Shown here: one piece after another, positions 8,823-17,470 of the stretch
Numbering within the stretch: the stretch's first letter is position 1
How the letters are laid out: each line of letters begins with the position of its first letter
Assembly: GCF_016937515.1 (NCBI RefSeq)
Contig: NZ_JAFHKM010000002.1
Coordinates: 1,297,001 to 1,361,000 of the forward strand
Direction of reading: 5' to 3'
Length of the DNA stretch: 64,000 nt
From: Cohnella algarum
GTDB taxonomy: Bacteria > Bacillota > Bacilli > Paenibacillales > Paenibacillaceae
Program-made: the position numbers and the translations under genes
The notes under the pieces: generated by a model
Told to the model about the DNA's origin: nothing
Seen by the model: only the letters and a program-made list of their open reading frames with translations
The model's database searches: none

Positions 8823-9574
8823 GCCGCTTCATCCACCTTTTGCCAGAAAATCAATTTTTTCTCGAGCCAGGACAGAATCCCGAACAGGATGAGCCCGCAA
8901 ACGGCTGCCGCGGCGATCGCCGAGAACATGACCGGCGTGTCCAGATGGTAGGACGACACCAGCACCATGTAGCCGAGCCCTTTGCTTGCACCGACGAATT
9001 CGCCGACGATCGCGCCGACGATGGCGAGCGAGCTGGAAATTTTGAGCGCGGACATGACGTAAGGCAGACTGTTCGGCAGGCGCAGCTTCCAGAAAATTTC
9101 CCAGCGGCTGCCCTTGTATGCGGTGAAGAGCTCCCAGGCTTCGTGCTCCACCGCTTTCAGCCCTTTGACGCTGTTGACCAGAATAGGGAAAAAGCAAATG
9201 ATCATCGAAGCGGCGACCTTGGACCAATATCCCGTGCCGAGCCAGATGACGAGCAGCGGAGCGAGCGCGACGACCGGCGTCGTCTTAAGCGCGATCGCCA
9301 GCGGGAACATCCCCTTTTCAACCGGACGCGAATGGACGAAAATGACGGCCGTCACGAAGCCGAGAACGTTGGCGAGCAGAAAGCCGAGCAAAGCCTCGAA
9401 CATCGTCACCCCCATGTTGCTCAGCAGATCGGCGCCAATCACCTGCACGACATCGCTCGGCGCCGGCAGTAAATACAGCGGCAAATCGAAAATCAAAACC
9501 GCGGCTTCCCACAGAATAAGAAGGCCGAGAGCGTAGACGACGGGATACATGATGTCTTTCGCTTTTGCGCTCAT
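8819..9574 (-). CDS. ABC transporter permease, NitT/TauT (SsuC/ThiX) type
   Basis: Started at the ATG at 9574, which overlaps the ATPase stop (ATGA), the protein has 251 residues and about six membrane segments. The permease loop is present ([27 protein letters not shown] compressed as EAWELF...KLRLPNSLP near residues 160-187), followed by [18 protein letters not shown], a hallmark of the taurine/nitrate/pyrimidine group. It forms the channel of the importer with the two upstream genes. Substrate is inferred from the next gene to be a cyclic ureide, barbiturate or triazine. Confidence 0.88.
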   Translation of the reverse strand: MSAKAKDIMYPVVYALGLLILWEAAVLIFDLPLYLLPAPSDVVQVIGADLLSNMGVTMFEALLGFLLANVLGFVTAVIFVHSRPVEKGMFPLAIALKTTPVVALAPLLVIWLGTGYWSKVAASMIICFFPILVNSVKGLKAVEHEAWELFTAYKGSRWEIFWKLRLPNSLPYVMSALKISSSLAIVGAIVGEFVGASKGLGYMVLVSSYHLDTPVMFSAIAAAAVCGLILFGILSWLEKKLIFWQKVDEAA

Positions 9575-10380
9575 TGATCCTTGACCCGCTTTCTCAATTC
9601 TTTGACCGTCTGGATGAATTCCGGCAGCTCTTCCATTTCCACTTCGCGCGGATGCGAAAGCGGAACGGCAAGGATGTCTTCCACCCGCGCCGGGCGTTTG
9701 GACATCATCACGATCCGGTCGGACATGATCACGGATTCCTGAATCGAGTGCGTCACCATGACGACGGTCTGCAGACTGCTGTCCGGATTTTTCCACAGGC
9801 GGAGCAGCTCGAAATTAAGCTTTTCCCGCGTGAATTCGTCGAGCGCGCCGAACGGTTCGTCCATGAGCAGCACCGAAGGCTCCGCCGCCAGCGCCCGGGC
9901 GATGGCGATCCGCTGCTGCATCCCTCCGCTGAGCTGTCCCGGGAAGTGCCGGCGGAAATCGGCCAGCCCGACCAGCTCCAGCGCCTGTTCCGCCTTCGCC
10001 CGGCGTTCGGCCTTGCCCATTTTCGCCATCGGGCCGATGCTGAGCGGAACCTCGATGTTCTGAATCGCGGTCAGCCAGGGCATGAGCACCGGTTTTTGAA
10101 ACACGATGCCGATCTCGTCCGGATTGCCGTGATGAACGATCTTCCCGCCGGCGTCCGGCTTGAGCAGCCCGAGCAGCAGCCGGAGCAGCGTCGATTTGCC
10201 GCAGCCGCTCGGCCCCAGGATCGAAAGAAATTCCCCTTGGAAAATATCGAGCTCCACGCGATTCAGCACCCGGACGTCGCCGAACGTAAGCGAACAATCG
10301 CGGATGGATATGGCCGGCTTCCGGGAAGCCGCGTCCGGGCCCCCGCTCTTTTCCGTTTCCGCCAAGCCGAGTGTCGTCAT
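9571..10380 (-). CDS. ABC transporter ATP-binding protein, NitT/TauT type
   Basis: The start at 10380 gives 269 residues and has an AGAGGGTG site upstream; the open frame continues further 5' over the end of the preceding gene. Walker A (GPSGCGKST), Q-loop (IVFQKPVLMPW), signature (LSGGMQQRIAIARAL), Walker B (VLLMDEPFGALD) and the switch histidine (VTHSIQES) are all present and in order. It powers the importer encoded with the neighbouring permease and binding protein. Confidence 0.92.
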   Translation of the reverse strand: MTTLGLAETEKSGGPDAASRKPAISIRDCSLTFGDVRVLNRVELDIFQGEFLSILGPSGCGKSTLLRLLLGLLKPDAGGKIVHHGNPDEIGIVFQKPVLMPWLTAIQNIEVPLSIGPMAKMGKAERRAKAEQALELVGLADFRRHFPGQLSGGMQQRIAIARALAAEPSVLLMDEPFGALDEFTREKLNFELLRLWKNPDSSLQTVVMVTHSIQESVIMSDRIVMMSKRPARVEDILAVPLSHPREVEMEELPEFIQTVKELRKRVKDQ

Positions 10381-10403
10381 GGCCTGCACCCTCTTTCTGG
10401 CTT

Positions 10404-11417
10404 TTATTGAATGAACTCGTTCGTAAAGGCGGCTGGCAAGTCCTGCTCTTCTTTCAAGAAGCCGACGTCCAGCAGGCTCGTTTGCAGCGCGCTCCATTCG
10501 GACTCTTCCATTTGGCCCAGCGGCGCTTTGTCCGCTTCAAGCAGCGGAATGCTGGCGTTCATCATCGCGGTTTCATGCTCCAGATTGAGGCCGTCGCCGT
10601 ATTTGACCGTCACTTCGGCCGCTTCGTCCGGATGGTCGATCGCGTACTGCCAGCCCTTCATCGAAGCCTGCACGAAGCCTTTGACCGTCTCCGGATCGTT
10701 TTCGATCATTTTTTCGGTCGTAAACAGCGTATCCGCGTAAAAATCGATGCCGTAGTCGGACGGCGCGATCACGTTGACTTCATGCCCCTGCTCCTGCGCG
10801 GCGATCACTTCGTTGATGACGTAGCCCGGCCATGCTTTGACTTGCCCCGTCAGCAGCGGGCTCAGATCGAATTTGACCGGCATTTCCTCGATGGCTCCGT
10901 CTTCGATGCCCGCCTTTTGCGCCATGGCGCGATACGTAAGCTCCTCGTTCCCGCCGAGCTTGACGCCGATTTTTTGGCCGACCAGGTCTTCCATCGTCGC
11001 AAGACCCGATTCTTTCAACGTAAACAGGACGAAAGGAGAGGAACGATAAATGACCGACAAAGCGACGACCGGCGCGCCCTTCTCGCGGGACAGCAAAATC
11101 TGGTCGGCGCCGGTGACGCCGAAGTCCTCGCTGCCGGACGACACCATTTGCACCGACGGGAAGTCCGAACCGCCCGGACGAATTTCGACGTCCAGCCCCG
11201 CTTCCTCGTAATATCCCTTTTCCTTGGCGATATAAAACCCGGCGAACTGGGCCTGGTTGATCCATTTCAGGCGAAGCACGACTTTTTTCAGCTCTTTTTC
11301 CCCCGCGTCCGTTCCCGCCGCGCCGTCCGCGCCGGCATCGGAATCCGACTTTCCGCAAGCGGCGGCGACGAGCATGACCGCCATCAACAACACGAACATC
11401 GATTTCCATTTGCGCAT
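10404..11417 (-). CDS. NMT1/ThiY-type substrate-binding lipoprotein
   Basis: The 337-residue protein has a short signal peptide ending at a lipobox with Cys21 (LVAAAC), so it should be anchored outside the membrane. The mature part starts with the family motif LRLKWINQAQFAGFYIAKEKGYYEEAGL, here cited as KWINQAQFAGFYIA and GYYEEAGLDVE. These NMT1 proteins bind pyrimidine precursors, riboflavin precursors or related small rings, which suits a transporter linked to a barbiturase-family enzyme. The ATG at 11417 is preferred over a GTG three codons upstream because of its spacing from GGAGGAG. It is the first gene of the operon. Confidence 0.87.
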   Translation of the reverse strand: MRKWKSMFVLLMAVMLVAAACGKSDSDAGADGAAGTDAGEKELKKVVLRLKWINQAQFAGFYIAKEKGYYEEAGLDVEIRPGGSDFPSVQMVSSGSEDFGVTGADQILLSREKGAPVVALSVIYRSSPFVLFTLKESGLATMEDLVGQKIGVKLGGNEELTYRAMAQKAGIEDGAIEEMPVKFDLSPLLTGQVKAWPGYVINEVIAAQEQGHEVNVIAPSDYGIDFYADTLFTTEKMIENDPETVKGFVQASMKGWQYAIDHPDEAAEVTVKYGDGLNLEHETAMMNASIPLLEADKAPLGQMEESEWSALQTSLLDVGFLKEEQDLPAAFTNEFIQ

Positions 11418-11460
11418 CGTATCCACTCTCCTCCGTTGTTCCCGGTGTGTGCTCTTTTGA

Positions 11461-11600
11461 GATGTGTTACATTATATCACAATGATTTCTCGATTATATT
11501 ATAAAAACTCCAAATATAAATCCTATTTCTTTGTTTATAAATACAAAACACTTCAAAAATCTCAATAAACCTTACATTTTGAGGTATATTTTCGCCGACT
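11461..11600. promoter_or_regulatory. AT-rich divergent control region
   Basis: The 346-bp gap between the binding-protein gene (minus) and the sensor kinase (plus) contains a markedly AT-rich stretch with two TATAAT boxes on the minus strand, near 11475 and 11500, but no good -35 boxes. That is consistent with activator-dependent transcription, for example by the PucR protein. No gene is visible in the gap. Confidence 0.45.
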
Positions 11601-11763
11601 CCTCCCCAACTTCGCAACCTGTCATGTAAAGTATTCAACCCCGTCTCCGCCCCCATTCGAACGCCCGCCCCCAAGCCCTTCCTCCACCATTCGACAACAA
11701 TTGACAGGAACGCCGGGCCGTTGTCTAATGAGAGGACAGGCACACGTTCAGGAGGCTCCTTTT

Positions 11764-12819
11764 ATGACGATCAGGTCAAAGCTCGCCCTGTTCATTTCGA
11801 TATTGATCGCCGTTATTTTAATGTTGAATATTTGGCTCTACTACTACTCCACCAAAAACCAGATGCAGCGGGATGCGGAAAATCAAATGAACGCCGTCGC
11901 CAGGCAGGTCGGGGCGACGATGGAAGCGATGCAGCAATCGCGCAGACTTATCGAAGAAACGCTGGGGGAACGGCTCCGCATCGCGGCAATCGCGGCAGCG
12001 AACCGCCTCGGCCCGGAATATCGCCATGTCGAGAACGATCAATTGGCCGAGCTAAGCCGGGAGCTGGGCGTCGATCACATTACGCTTTGGCGAAAAACGG
12101 AGGACGACATCGTCGTCGTCCGATCGTCCGACCCGAAGGAAATCGGGCTCAGTTCCAAAAACATGGATTACTGGTACGACGCGTTCGTCCAGCTTTTCGA
12201 ACAGGGGAACGTGACGATTCCGCAAGGGCAGAAGCTGGACCGTTTCTGGTCCGGGCCGATCAACTTTGCCAGCTCCGATCCGGAACGCATCAACAAATGG
12301 GGATACTATTACGACGGAACGACCGATTATATGATCAACCCCTTCATTCACGCGGAAGTATTCGTCAATTTCGAGAGGGACCTCGGCACGGACTCCATCG
12401 TCCAAAAATTGCTGGACAGCAACCCCGATTTGTTGGAAATCACCGGCTTCGACCCCGAATTTTTCGGCAAACCGCCGATCATTAAATACAAGCAAGGCCA
12501 GCCTGTGCGCAACCTGGACGTCCGGGACATCGTTTTCGGCACGTACAGCTATGTCAACCAGACGGAAAAAGACGCGGCCCTTGTCGGCCAAGCCGCGAGG
12601 ACCGGCGAGATGGTAACGGTGCCGGACCGCCTGAACGGCACGAACGTCATCCGCAGCTTCATCCCGATTCAAGGGGATAAAACCTACGTATACGGAGTGA
12701 CGTTCAACCGGAATTCGATCGACGAGACCCTCAATCGGCAGATGCTGATCCTGACGCTGATCTCCGTCGCGCTGATCGCGCTTTCGATCGTCGCCAGCTA
12801 CCTGTTGTCGGGGTTATGA
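11764..12819 (+). CDS. sensor histidine kinase, N-terminal sensing half (split by a frame break)
   Basis: From the ATG at 11764, with an AGGAGG site upstream, 351 residues encode a first membrane helix (residues 7-27), a large extracellular Cache-like sensing domain, and a second membrane helix (LTLISVALIALSIVASYLL). The frame stops exactly where a HAMP domain should begin, and the HAMP domain starts in the next frame with an ATGA overlap at 12816-12819. One extra T near 12814 would give an uninterrupted protein. Either this is a frameshift (real or a sequencing error) or the halves are coupled separate proteins; the first is more likely. Confidence 0.75.
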   Translation: MTIRSKLALFISILIAVILMLNIWLYYYSTKNQMQRDAENQMNAVARQVGATMEAMQQSRRLIEETLGERLRIAAIAAANRLGPEYRHVENDQLAELSRELGVDHITLWRKTEDDIVVVRSSDPKEIGLSSKNMDYWYDAFVQLFEQGNVTIPQGQKLDRFWSGPINFASSDPERINKWGYYYDGTTDYMINPFIHAEVFVNFERDLGTDSIVQKLLDSNPDLLEITGFDPEFFGKPPIIKYKQGQPVRNLDVRDIVFGTYSYVNQTEKDAALVGQAARTGEMVTVPDRLNGTNVIRSFIPIQGDKTYVYGVTFNRNSIDETLNRQMLILTLISVALIALSIVASYLLSGL

Positions 12820-14066
12820 TTCGTTCGCTTCATCGGATCGTGACCAAGGTCAACGAGATCGCGGGCGGCATCTTCGGGCAAAAGCTGTCCGTACGCAGCA
12901 AGGACGAGCTCGGCCTGCTCGCGTCGCGCGTCAATACGATGGAGGACAACTTGCAGTATTACATGTCCGGCCTCAAAAACACCGCCGCCGAACTAAGCGA
13001 TACGAAGCAATATCTCGAATCGCTGGTCAATCACACGTCGGACGCGATTCACGTCGCCGATTTGCAGGGACGCGTGACGCAGGTCAATCATGCTTTCGAG
13101 GGGATGTACGGCTGGAGCGAGGCCGAGGTGCTGGGACGGCCGCTCGACAATATTCCTCCGGACCAGGTTCGGGATTGGGAGGACATTCGGCGAACCGTTC
13201 TGGAGGGGGGAGCGGTTACCGACCGCGAAACGGTGCGCTATGCGAAGGACGGCACCCCGATCGACCTGAGCATTACGGTGTCTTCGATCCGGAACGAACA
13301 GGGGGAGATTGTCGCGATCGCCACCATCTCCCGCAACATTACGAACCGGAAGCAAACGGAGGAAATGCTGCGCAGGTCGGAAAAGCTGTCCGTCGTCGGC
13401 CAGCTTGCCGCAGGCATCGCGCACGAAATCCGCAATCCGCTTACGACGCTCATCGGGTTCGTGCAGCTGCAGCAAAAGAAGGGCTCCTTGCCCGGGGTTT
13501 ACCTGGACGTCATGCTGTCGGAGCTGGACCGGATCAACTACATCGTCAGCGAGCTGCTCTTCCTCGCCAAGCCGCAAGCGTCCGTTATGGAAATGGCGAA
13601 CGTGGCCGATATTTTGGGGGACATTTCGCTGCTGCTGGAATCCCAGGCCCGCATCAGCAACGTTCGGATCGTCACGAATATTCCGGCAAACCTGCCGAAG
13701 GTAAAGTGCGCGATCAACCAGTTGAAGCAGGTATTCGTAAACGTGATCAAAAACGGCATCGAAGCGATGCCGGACGGAGGCACTTTGCGAATCGAGGCGG
13801 AGACGTTGGAGGATAGCGGAGGCCTTCTGCTCCGCGTTTGCGACAACGGGTGCGGCATTCCGGAGGAAACGCTGTCCCGGCTGGGAGAACCGTTCTATTC
13901 GACCAAGCCGACAGGCAACGGCCTCGGCGTCATGGTTTCCCAGCAGATCATCGCCAACCATAAAGGAACGATCGATTTCCGCAGCGCTCCGGGAGAAGGG
14001 ACGACCGTGGAAATCCGCCTCCCTTCCCGCGACGATTCGGACAGTCCCGACTTCGCTACAGCTTGA
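12816..14066 (+). CDS. sensor histidine kinase, HAMP-PAS-kinase half
   Basis: The 416-residue frame contains a HAMP domain (residues 1-55), a PAS domain with a PAC tail (about 65-180; YGWSEAEVLGRPLD and RNITNRKQTEE), a HisKA dimerisation helix with the phosphate-accepting histidine in AHEIRNPL, and an ATPase domain with N box (NVIKNGIEAM), G1 (DNGCGI) and G2 (TGNGLGVMVSQ). This architecture resembles Bacillus KinE-like sporulation kinases. No response regulator is adjacent, so it is an orphan kinase. Together with the preceding frame it would make a protein of about 768 residues. Its 3' end overlaps the aldolase remnant tail to tail. Confidence 0.8.
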   Translation: MIRSLHRIVTKVNEIAGGIFGQKLSVRSKDELGLLASRVNTMEDNLQYYMSGLKNTAAELSDTKQYLESLVNHTSDAIHVADLQGRVTQVNHAFEGMYGWSEAEVLGRPLDNIPPDQVRDWEDIRRTVLEGGAVTDRETVRYAKDGTPIDLSITVSSIRNEQGEIVAIATISRNITNRKQTEEMLRRSEKLSVVGQLAAGIAHEIRNPLTTLIGFVQLQQKKGSLPGVYLDVMLSELDRINYIVSELLFLAKPQASVMEMANVADILGDISLLLESQARISNVRIVTNIPANLPKVKCAINQLKQVFVNVIKNGIEAMPDGGTLRIEAETLEDSGGLLLRVCDNGCGIPEETLSRLGEPFYSTKPTGNGLGVMVSQQIIANHKGTIDFRSAPGEGTTVEIRLPSRDDSDSPDFATA

Positions 14067-14390
14067 ATGCGGCTTCGATTTCCCGAATCCGTTCATCGTC
14101 GATCGCCATGATCGTGCCCAGCGATTCCGCGGCAATGACCGCTTTGGCGCTGTATTCGGCGACCTCGAGCCGGTCGAAGGCGTTCAGCAGGCTTTGCCCC
14201 GCGACGATCAGGCAATCGTTCTCCGCGATGGCGATCGGCGTGTCCGGAGCGAAAATCCGCGCGGTCTCCTCCGGGGTCCGGAAGGTCGCGCCGAACGCAA
14301 GACGCGGCATGCCTCGCAGCAAAATGGGGCCAAGTTCGGAATTTGCCGCACGATGCTGAACGCGACCAGCGCCGGTGAATACCCCTTCAT
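14056..14390 (-). pseudogene. class II aldolase/adducin-family remnant
   Basis: Two frames together encode the C-terminal half of a class II aldolase: GYSPALVAFSIVRQIPNLAP in one frame and then LLRGMPRLAFGATF through SLLNAFDRLEVAEYSAKAV in the other. They join at a CCCC run (near 14326-14332) that is one base short. The N-terminal half with the metal-binding region is missing and is replaced by the end of the FNT gene, with which the first ATG overlaps by 4 bp. The segment equivalent to HGHSPALV reads KGYSPALV, so metal ligands are also altered. It looks like a decayed, 5'-truncated gene. Confidence 0.65.
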
Positions 14391-15184
14391 CTTTTCGGCC
14401 GTTCTTCGCCCCGCAAAAACGGTTTGTTCGCATAGTAATACATAACCCCCATAAACACGCTTCCGCCGACGACGTTCCCCAGCGTCACGGGGATGAGATT
14501 GCGGATGGCCCCTGCCGCCGTGACGGTCTCCGGGCGATCCAGAGTCAGCGAGACGGCGAAAATCGCCATATTGGCGACGCTATGTTCGTAGCCGGAAACA
14601 AAGAAGCAAAAAACGCACAGCATCATCGCAAACATTTTAGCGCCGTCTCCGCGCATCCTCATCGGCAGAAAAAAGGCGAGGCAGACGAGCCAGTTGCACA
14701 AAATCCCGCGAAAAAAAAGCTCCGCTACCGGGGCCGCCGCCTTATGCTCCGCAACCTCCAGCAAAAACCCGCTCGCGGAACGATCGGCAAACAGGCCGGC
14801 CAACGCGACGAGCGAGGCAAGCGCGCAGGCTCCAAGCGCGTTTCCGGCATAGGTCGCCGCCCAGAGCTTGCCAACCTCGCCCCAGCCGAGTTTTTTCCGC
14901 AGCGCTGCAAAAGCCAGATAAAAGGTGTTGCCGGTAAACAGATCCGCCCCGCCGTAAGAAATAAGCACGATTGCGGCTCCGAACGTCAGCGCGGCGGCGG
15001 GGTAAGCGAGCGGAGAGCCGGCCTCGTTAAAATAGTTGCCCGTTTTGAACGCCGCGATGACGCCGATGCCGACGAACATGCCGGCCAACGCGGAACGGGC
15101 GGCGTAACGGACGCGACTCTGCCCGTACACGCCGCTTTTTTTCATCGCCAGCTTCTCTACCTGCTTCAGCGCTTCGATTTCCAT
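14387..15184 (-). CDS. formate/nitrite transporter (FNT) family channel
   Basis: Started at the ATG at 15184 with an AAGGGGG site, the protein has 265 residues and six predicted membrane helices. FNT signatures are visible: SALAGMFVGIGV in the first helix, GGADLFTGNTFYLA after the second helix, and ILCNWLVCLAFFL and GYEHSVANM in the second half. These pentameric channels pass formate, nitrite or hydrosulfide; NirC-like nitrite export or uptake is the closest guess. A 5-4-5 dyad lies about 110 bp upstream. Confidence 0.88.
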   Translation of the reverse strand: MEIEALKQVEKLAMKKSGVYGQSRVRYAARSALAGMFVGIGVIAAFKTGNYFNEAGSPLAYPAAALTFGAAIVLISYGGADLFTGNTFYLAFAALRKKLGWGEVGKLWAATYAGNALGACALASLVALAGLFADRSASGFLLEVAEHKAAAPVAELFFRGILCNWLVCLAFFLPMRMRGDGAKMFAMMLCVFCFFVSGYEHSVANMAIFAVSLTLDRPETVTAAGAIRNLIPVTLGNVVGGSVFMGVMYYYANKPFLRGEERPKR

Positions 15185-15293
15185 GCCGTCGCCCCCTTGC
15201 GACCGATTTTCCCGGGCGCGGTTCGCGCGCATCGATCGCCCCGCCGCGCCCCGCGACGCAAGACCAGCTTACCACATAACAAAACCGCCGGTT

Positions 15294-15307
15294 ATGATTT
15301 GCATCAT
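15294..15307. promoter_or_regulatory. ATGAT-N4-ATCAT dyad upstream of the FNT gene
   Basis: The perfect 5-4-5 dyad ATGATTTGCATCAT resembles the core of FNR/CRP-type sites (TTGAT-N4-ATCAA). It would suit oxygen or nitrite control of an FNT channel. No confident promoter could be placed beside it. Confidence 0.35.
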
Positions 15308-15344
15308 TGAACCGACGGTCGGGAAAACCTATTTTCGGGAGCGA

Positions 15345-16913
15345 CTATAAAGAGACCGATTGGAGCTTCGCCTGCGTGAACAGCAGCAAGTAATCATGGC
15401 CGCCCGCCTTGGAGTCCGTCCCCGACATATTGAAGCCGCCGAACGGATGCGCTCCGACCATCGCGCCGGTGCATTTGCGGTTCACGTACAGATTGCCGCA
15501 GTGCATCGTCTCCAGCGCCTCCTCGATTCTCGCCTTGTCTGTCGAGAAAAACGAGCCGGTCAGCCCGAATTCCGTATCGTTGTACAATTCGATCGCCTCT
15601 TTGTAATCTTTCGCTTTGCCGATCGCCAGCACCGGCCCGAAAATTTCCTCCTGCATGATGCGGGCCTTGCCGTCGACGTCGGCAAAAACGGTCGGCTGAA
15701 TGTAGTAGCCGTTCCCTTCGGCCTTGCCCCCTCCCGCAAGCAGCCGGCCTTCTCCTTTCCCGATTTCGATATAGTTTAAAATTTTGTCGTACGAGGCCTT
15801 ATCGATGACCGGCCCGTTCGGGAAATTTCGCTCCGGCAGCCCGACGTCCAGCCGCTTCGTCAACGCGACGACCTTCTCGACCACCTCGTCGTAAACCGGC
15901 TCCACGATAAACGCGCGCGATCCGGCGGAGCATTTTTGCCCCTGGAACCCGAACGCGGAAGCGACGATCGCCTGCGCGGCTTTGTCCAGATCGGCCGTTT
16001 CGTCCACGACGATGCCGTCTTTGCCGCCCATCTCCGCGACGAGGCGCTTGATCCAGATTTGGCCTTCCGCCGTTTCGGCCGCGAGCCGGCTGATCCGAAG
16101 GCCGACCTCCTTTGAGCCGGTAAAGCTGACGAACCGGGTTTTCGGGTGCGTCGTCAAATAATCGCCGACCTCCGCCCCGCTTCCGGGAACGTAGTTGATG
16201 ACCCCGGGCGGCAGCCCGACTTCCTCCATCAGCTCGACGAACTTGTGCGCGATGACCGGCGTCGCCGAAGCGGGCTTCAGCAAGACGGCATTGCCGGAAA
16301 CGACCGCGGCCGCCGTCATCCCCGCGCAAATCGCCAGCGGAAAATTCCACGGCGGGATAACGATGCCGACTCCGAGCGGAATGTACTTCAGCTTGTTGTC
16401 TTCCCCGGCAAGCTTCGTCAGCGGCATCGTTTCGTTAATCGCGTCGAGACGAAGAATTTCGCGGGCGTAAAACTCGAGGAAATCGATCGCTTCCGCCGTG
16501 TCCGCATCCGCCTCCGCGTAATTTTTCCCGGCTTCCAAAATCATCAGGGCGGAAAATTCGTGCTTGCGCTCGCGCAGCAATGCGGCCGCCTTGAACAAAT
16601 ATTCGGCGCGCGCGCGGGCGGGAACGTTTTTCCACGTTTCGAACGTCTTCAGCGCGGTTTGCATCGCGCGTTCGGCAAGCTCCCGCCCCGCCTTGCTCAC
16701 GCGGCCGACGACTTCGTCGACATTGCCCGGATTGATCGAAACGATTTTTTCTTCCGTAAAAATCCGGTCGGCTCCGATGCGCAGCGGATAATCCCGGCCC
16801 ATTTCCGATTTCGCTTTGGCAATGGCGGCTTCCATCGCTTTCCGGTTATCCTCCTGGCGAAAATCGACGAACGGCTCGTTTGCAAAAGGACCGATGTCGG
16901 CTGTCAGACTCAT
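15345..16913 (-). CDS. rocA: L-glutamate gamma-semialdehyde (P5C) dehydrogenase
   Basis: The 522-residue enzyme oxidises glutamate-5-semialdehyde, in equilibrium with pyrroline-5-carboxylate, to glutamate with NAD+. It is the last step of proline and arginine catabolism. Family features are intact: [11 protein letters not shown], the nucleotide loop FTGSKEVG, the glutamate in AEMGGKD, the catalytic cysteine in [10 protein letters not shown], and [18 protein letters not shown] site precedes the ATG. It stands alone, with a 557-bp upstream region carrying repeated TTGTACA motifs. Proline dehydrogenase is not in the window. Confidence 0.93.
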   Translation of the reverse strand: MSLTADIGPFANEPFVDFRQEDNRKAMEAAIAKAKSEMGRDYPLRIGADRIFTEEKIVSINPGNVDEVVGRVSKAGRELAERAMQTALKTFETWKNVPARARAEYLFKAAALLRERKHEFSALMILEAGKNYAEADADTAEAIDFLEFYAREILRLDAINETMPLTKLAGEDNKLKYIPLGVGIVIPPWNFPLAICAGMTAAAVVSGNAVLLKPASATPVIAHKFVELMEEVGLPPGVINYVPGSGAEVGDYLTTHPKTRFVSFTGSKEVGLRISRLAAETAEGQIWIKRLVAEMGGKDGIVVDETADLDKAAQAIVASAFGFQGQKCSAGSRAFIVEPVYDEVVEKVVALTKRLDVGLPERNFPNGPVIDKASYDKILNYIEIGKGEGRLLAGGGKAEGNGYYIQPTVFADVDGKARIMQEEIFGPVLAIGKAKDYKEAIELYNDTEFGLTGSFFSTDKARIEEALETMHCGNLYVNRKCTGAMVGAHPFGGFNMSGTDSKAGGHDYLLLFTQAKLQSVSL

Positions 16914-16975
16914 TCCGAAAACCCCTTCCCTGCCCGTAAAGTGAAAAAGATTGGAAATCGAATGCGTTCGGTTGA

Positions 16976-17198
16976 ATTATACAATGAATACAGTAAGTTG
17001 TACATATTTAAACAAATAAATGTTCATAATCACCTAATTTTGTACACTCATAAACATATTTATATGCGAACGGTCGACAAACCGTTCCTGAAAAACGACT
17101 TTCTTCGCTCGAACTGCCGGATTCCGGTTGACGAACCGCACGTTATTTGAATTGTGTTCAGTTAAGCGCGCTTCTCTACACATGTTCAATTTTGTACA
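16976..17198. promoter_or_regulatory. rocA upstream region with three TTGTACA motifs
   Basis: A TATAAT box (minus strand, 16981-16976) lies about 65 bp before the rocA ATG. TTGTACA occurs at 16998, 17040 and 17192, the first two 42 bp (four turns) apart. Repeated rare motifs next to a weak -35 suggest an activator or repressor site. The remainder of the gap between rocA and the catalase gene (17199-17411) shows no gene. Confidence 0.4.
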
Positions 17199-17411
17199 AT
17201 GTTAGAGTTTCAGGGCCATTCTTTTCCGGAAAAGATCGCGATTCGCTTGGACGAACGGCTCCCCCTTCCTATGCATTTTCCGTAGCCGACACGAAGTGGG
17301 CGTCCGCGGCGTTTCCCGGACGGCGGCGCGGTCTCCCGCCATGGCCGGCACGCCGGGCGCAACCGCAACGCAGGCGCGCGGTCGTCCTTGACCGGCGCCC
17401 GCCGCCACGGC

Positions 17412-17450
17412 AAAAAGGGACGCGCGGCGCTTCGCCGCTTCGTCCCTTTT
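17412..17450 (-). terminator. terminator after the catalase gene
   Basis: An 8-bp outer stem (AAGGGACG and its complement) with a GC-rich inner hairpin is bordered by A and T runs on both sides, so it may act in both directions. Confidence 0.8.
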
Positions 17451-17470
17451 CCTTTTTCGTATTCGTCCGC

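Noticed and set aside
17199..17411. Gene in the rocA-catalase gap
   Set aside because: Short frames on both strands lack ribosome sites and domains; GC-rich arginine codons only.
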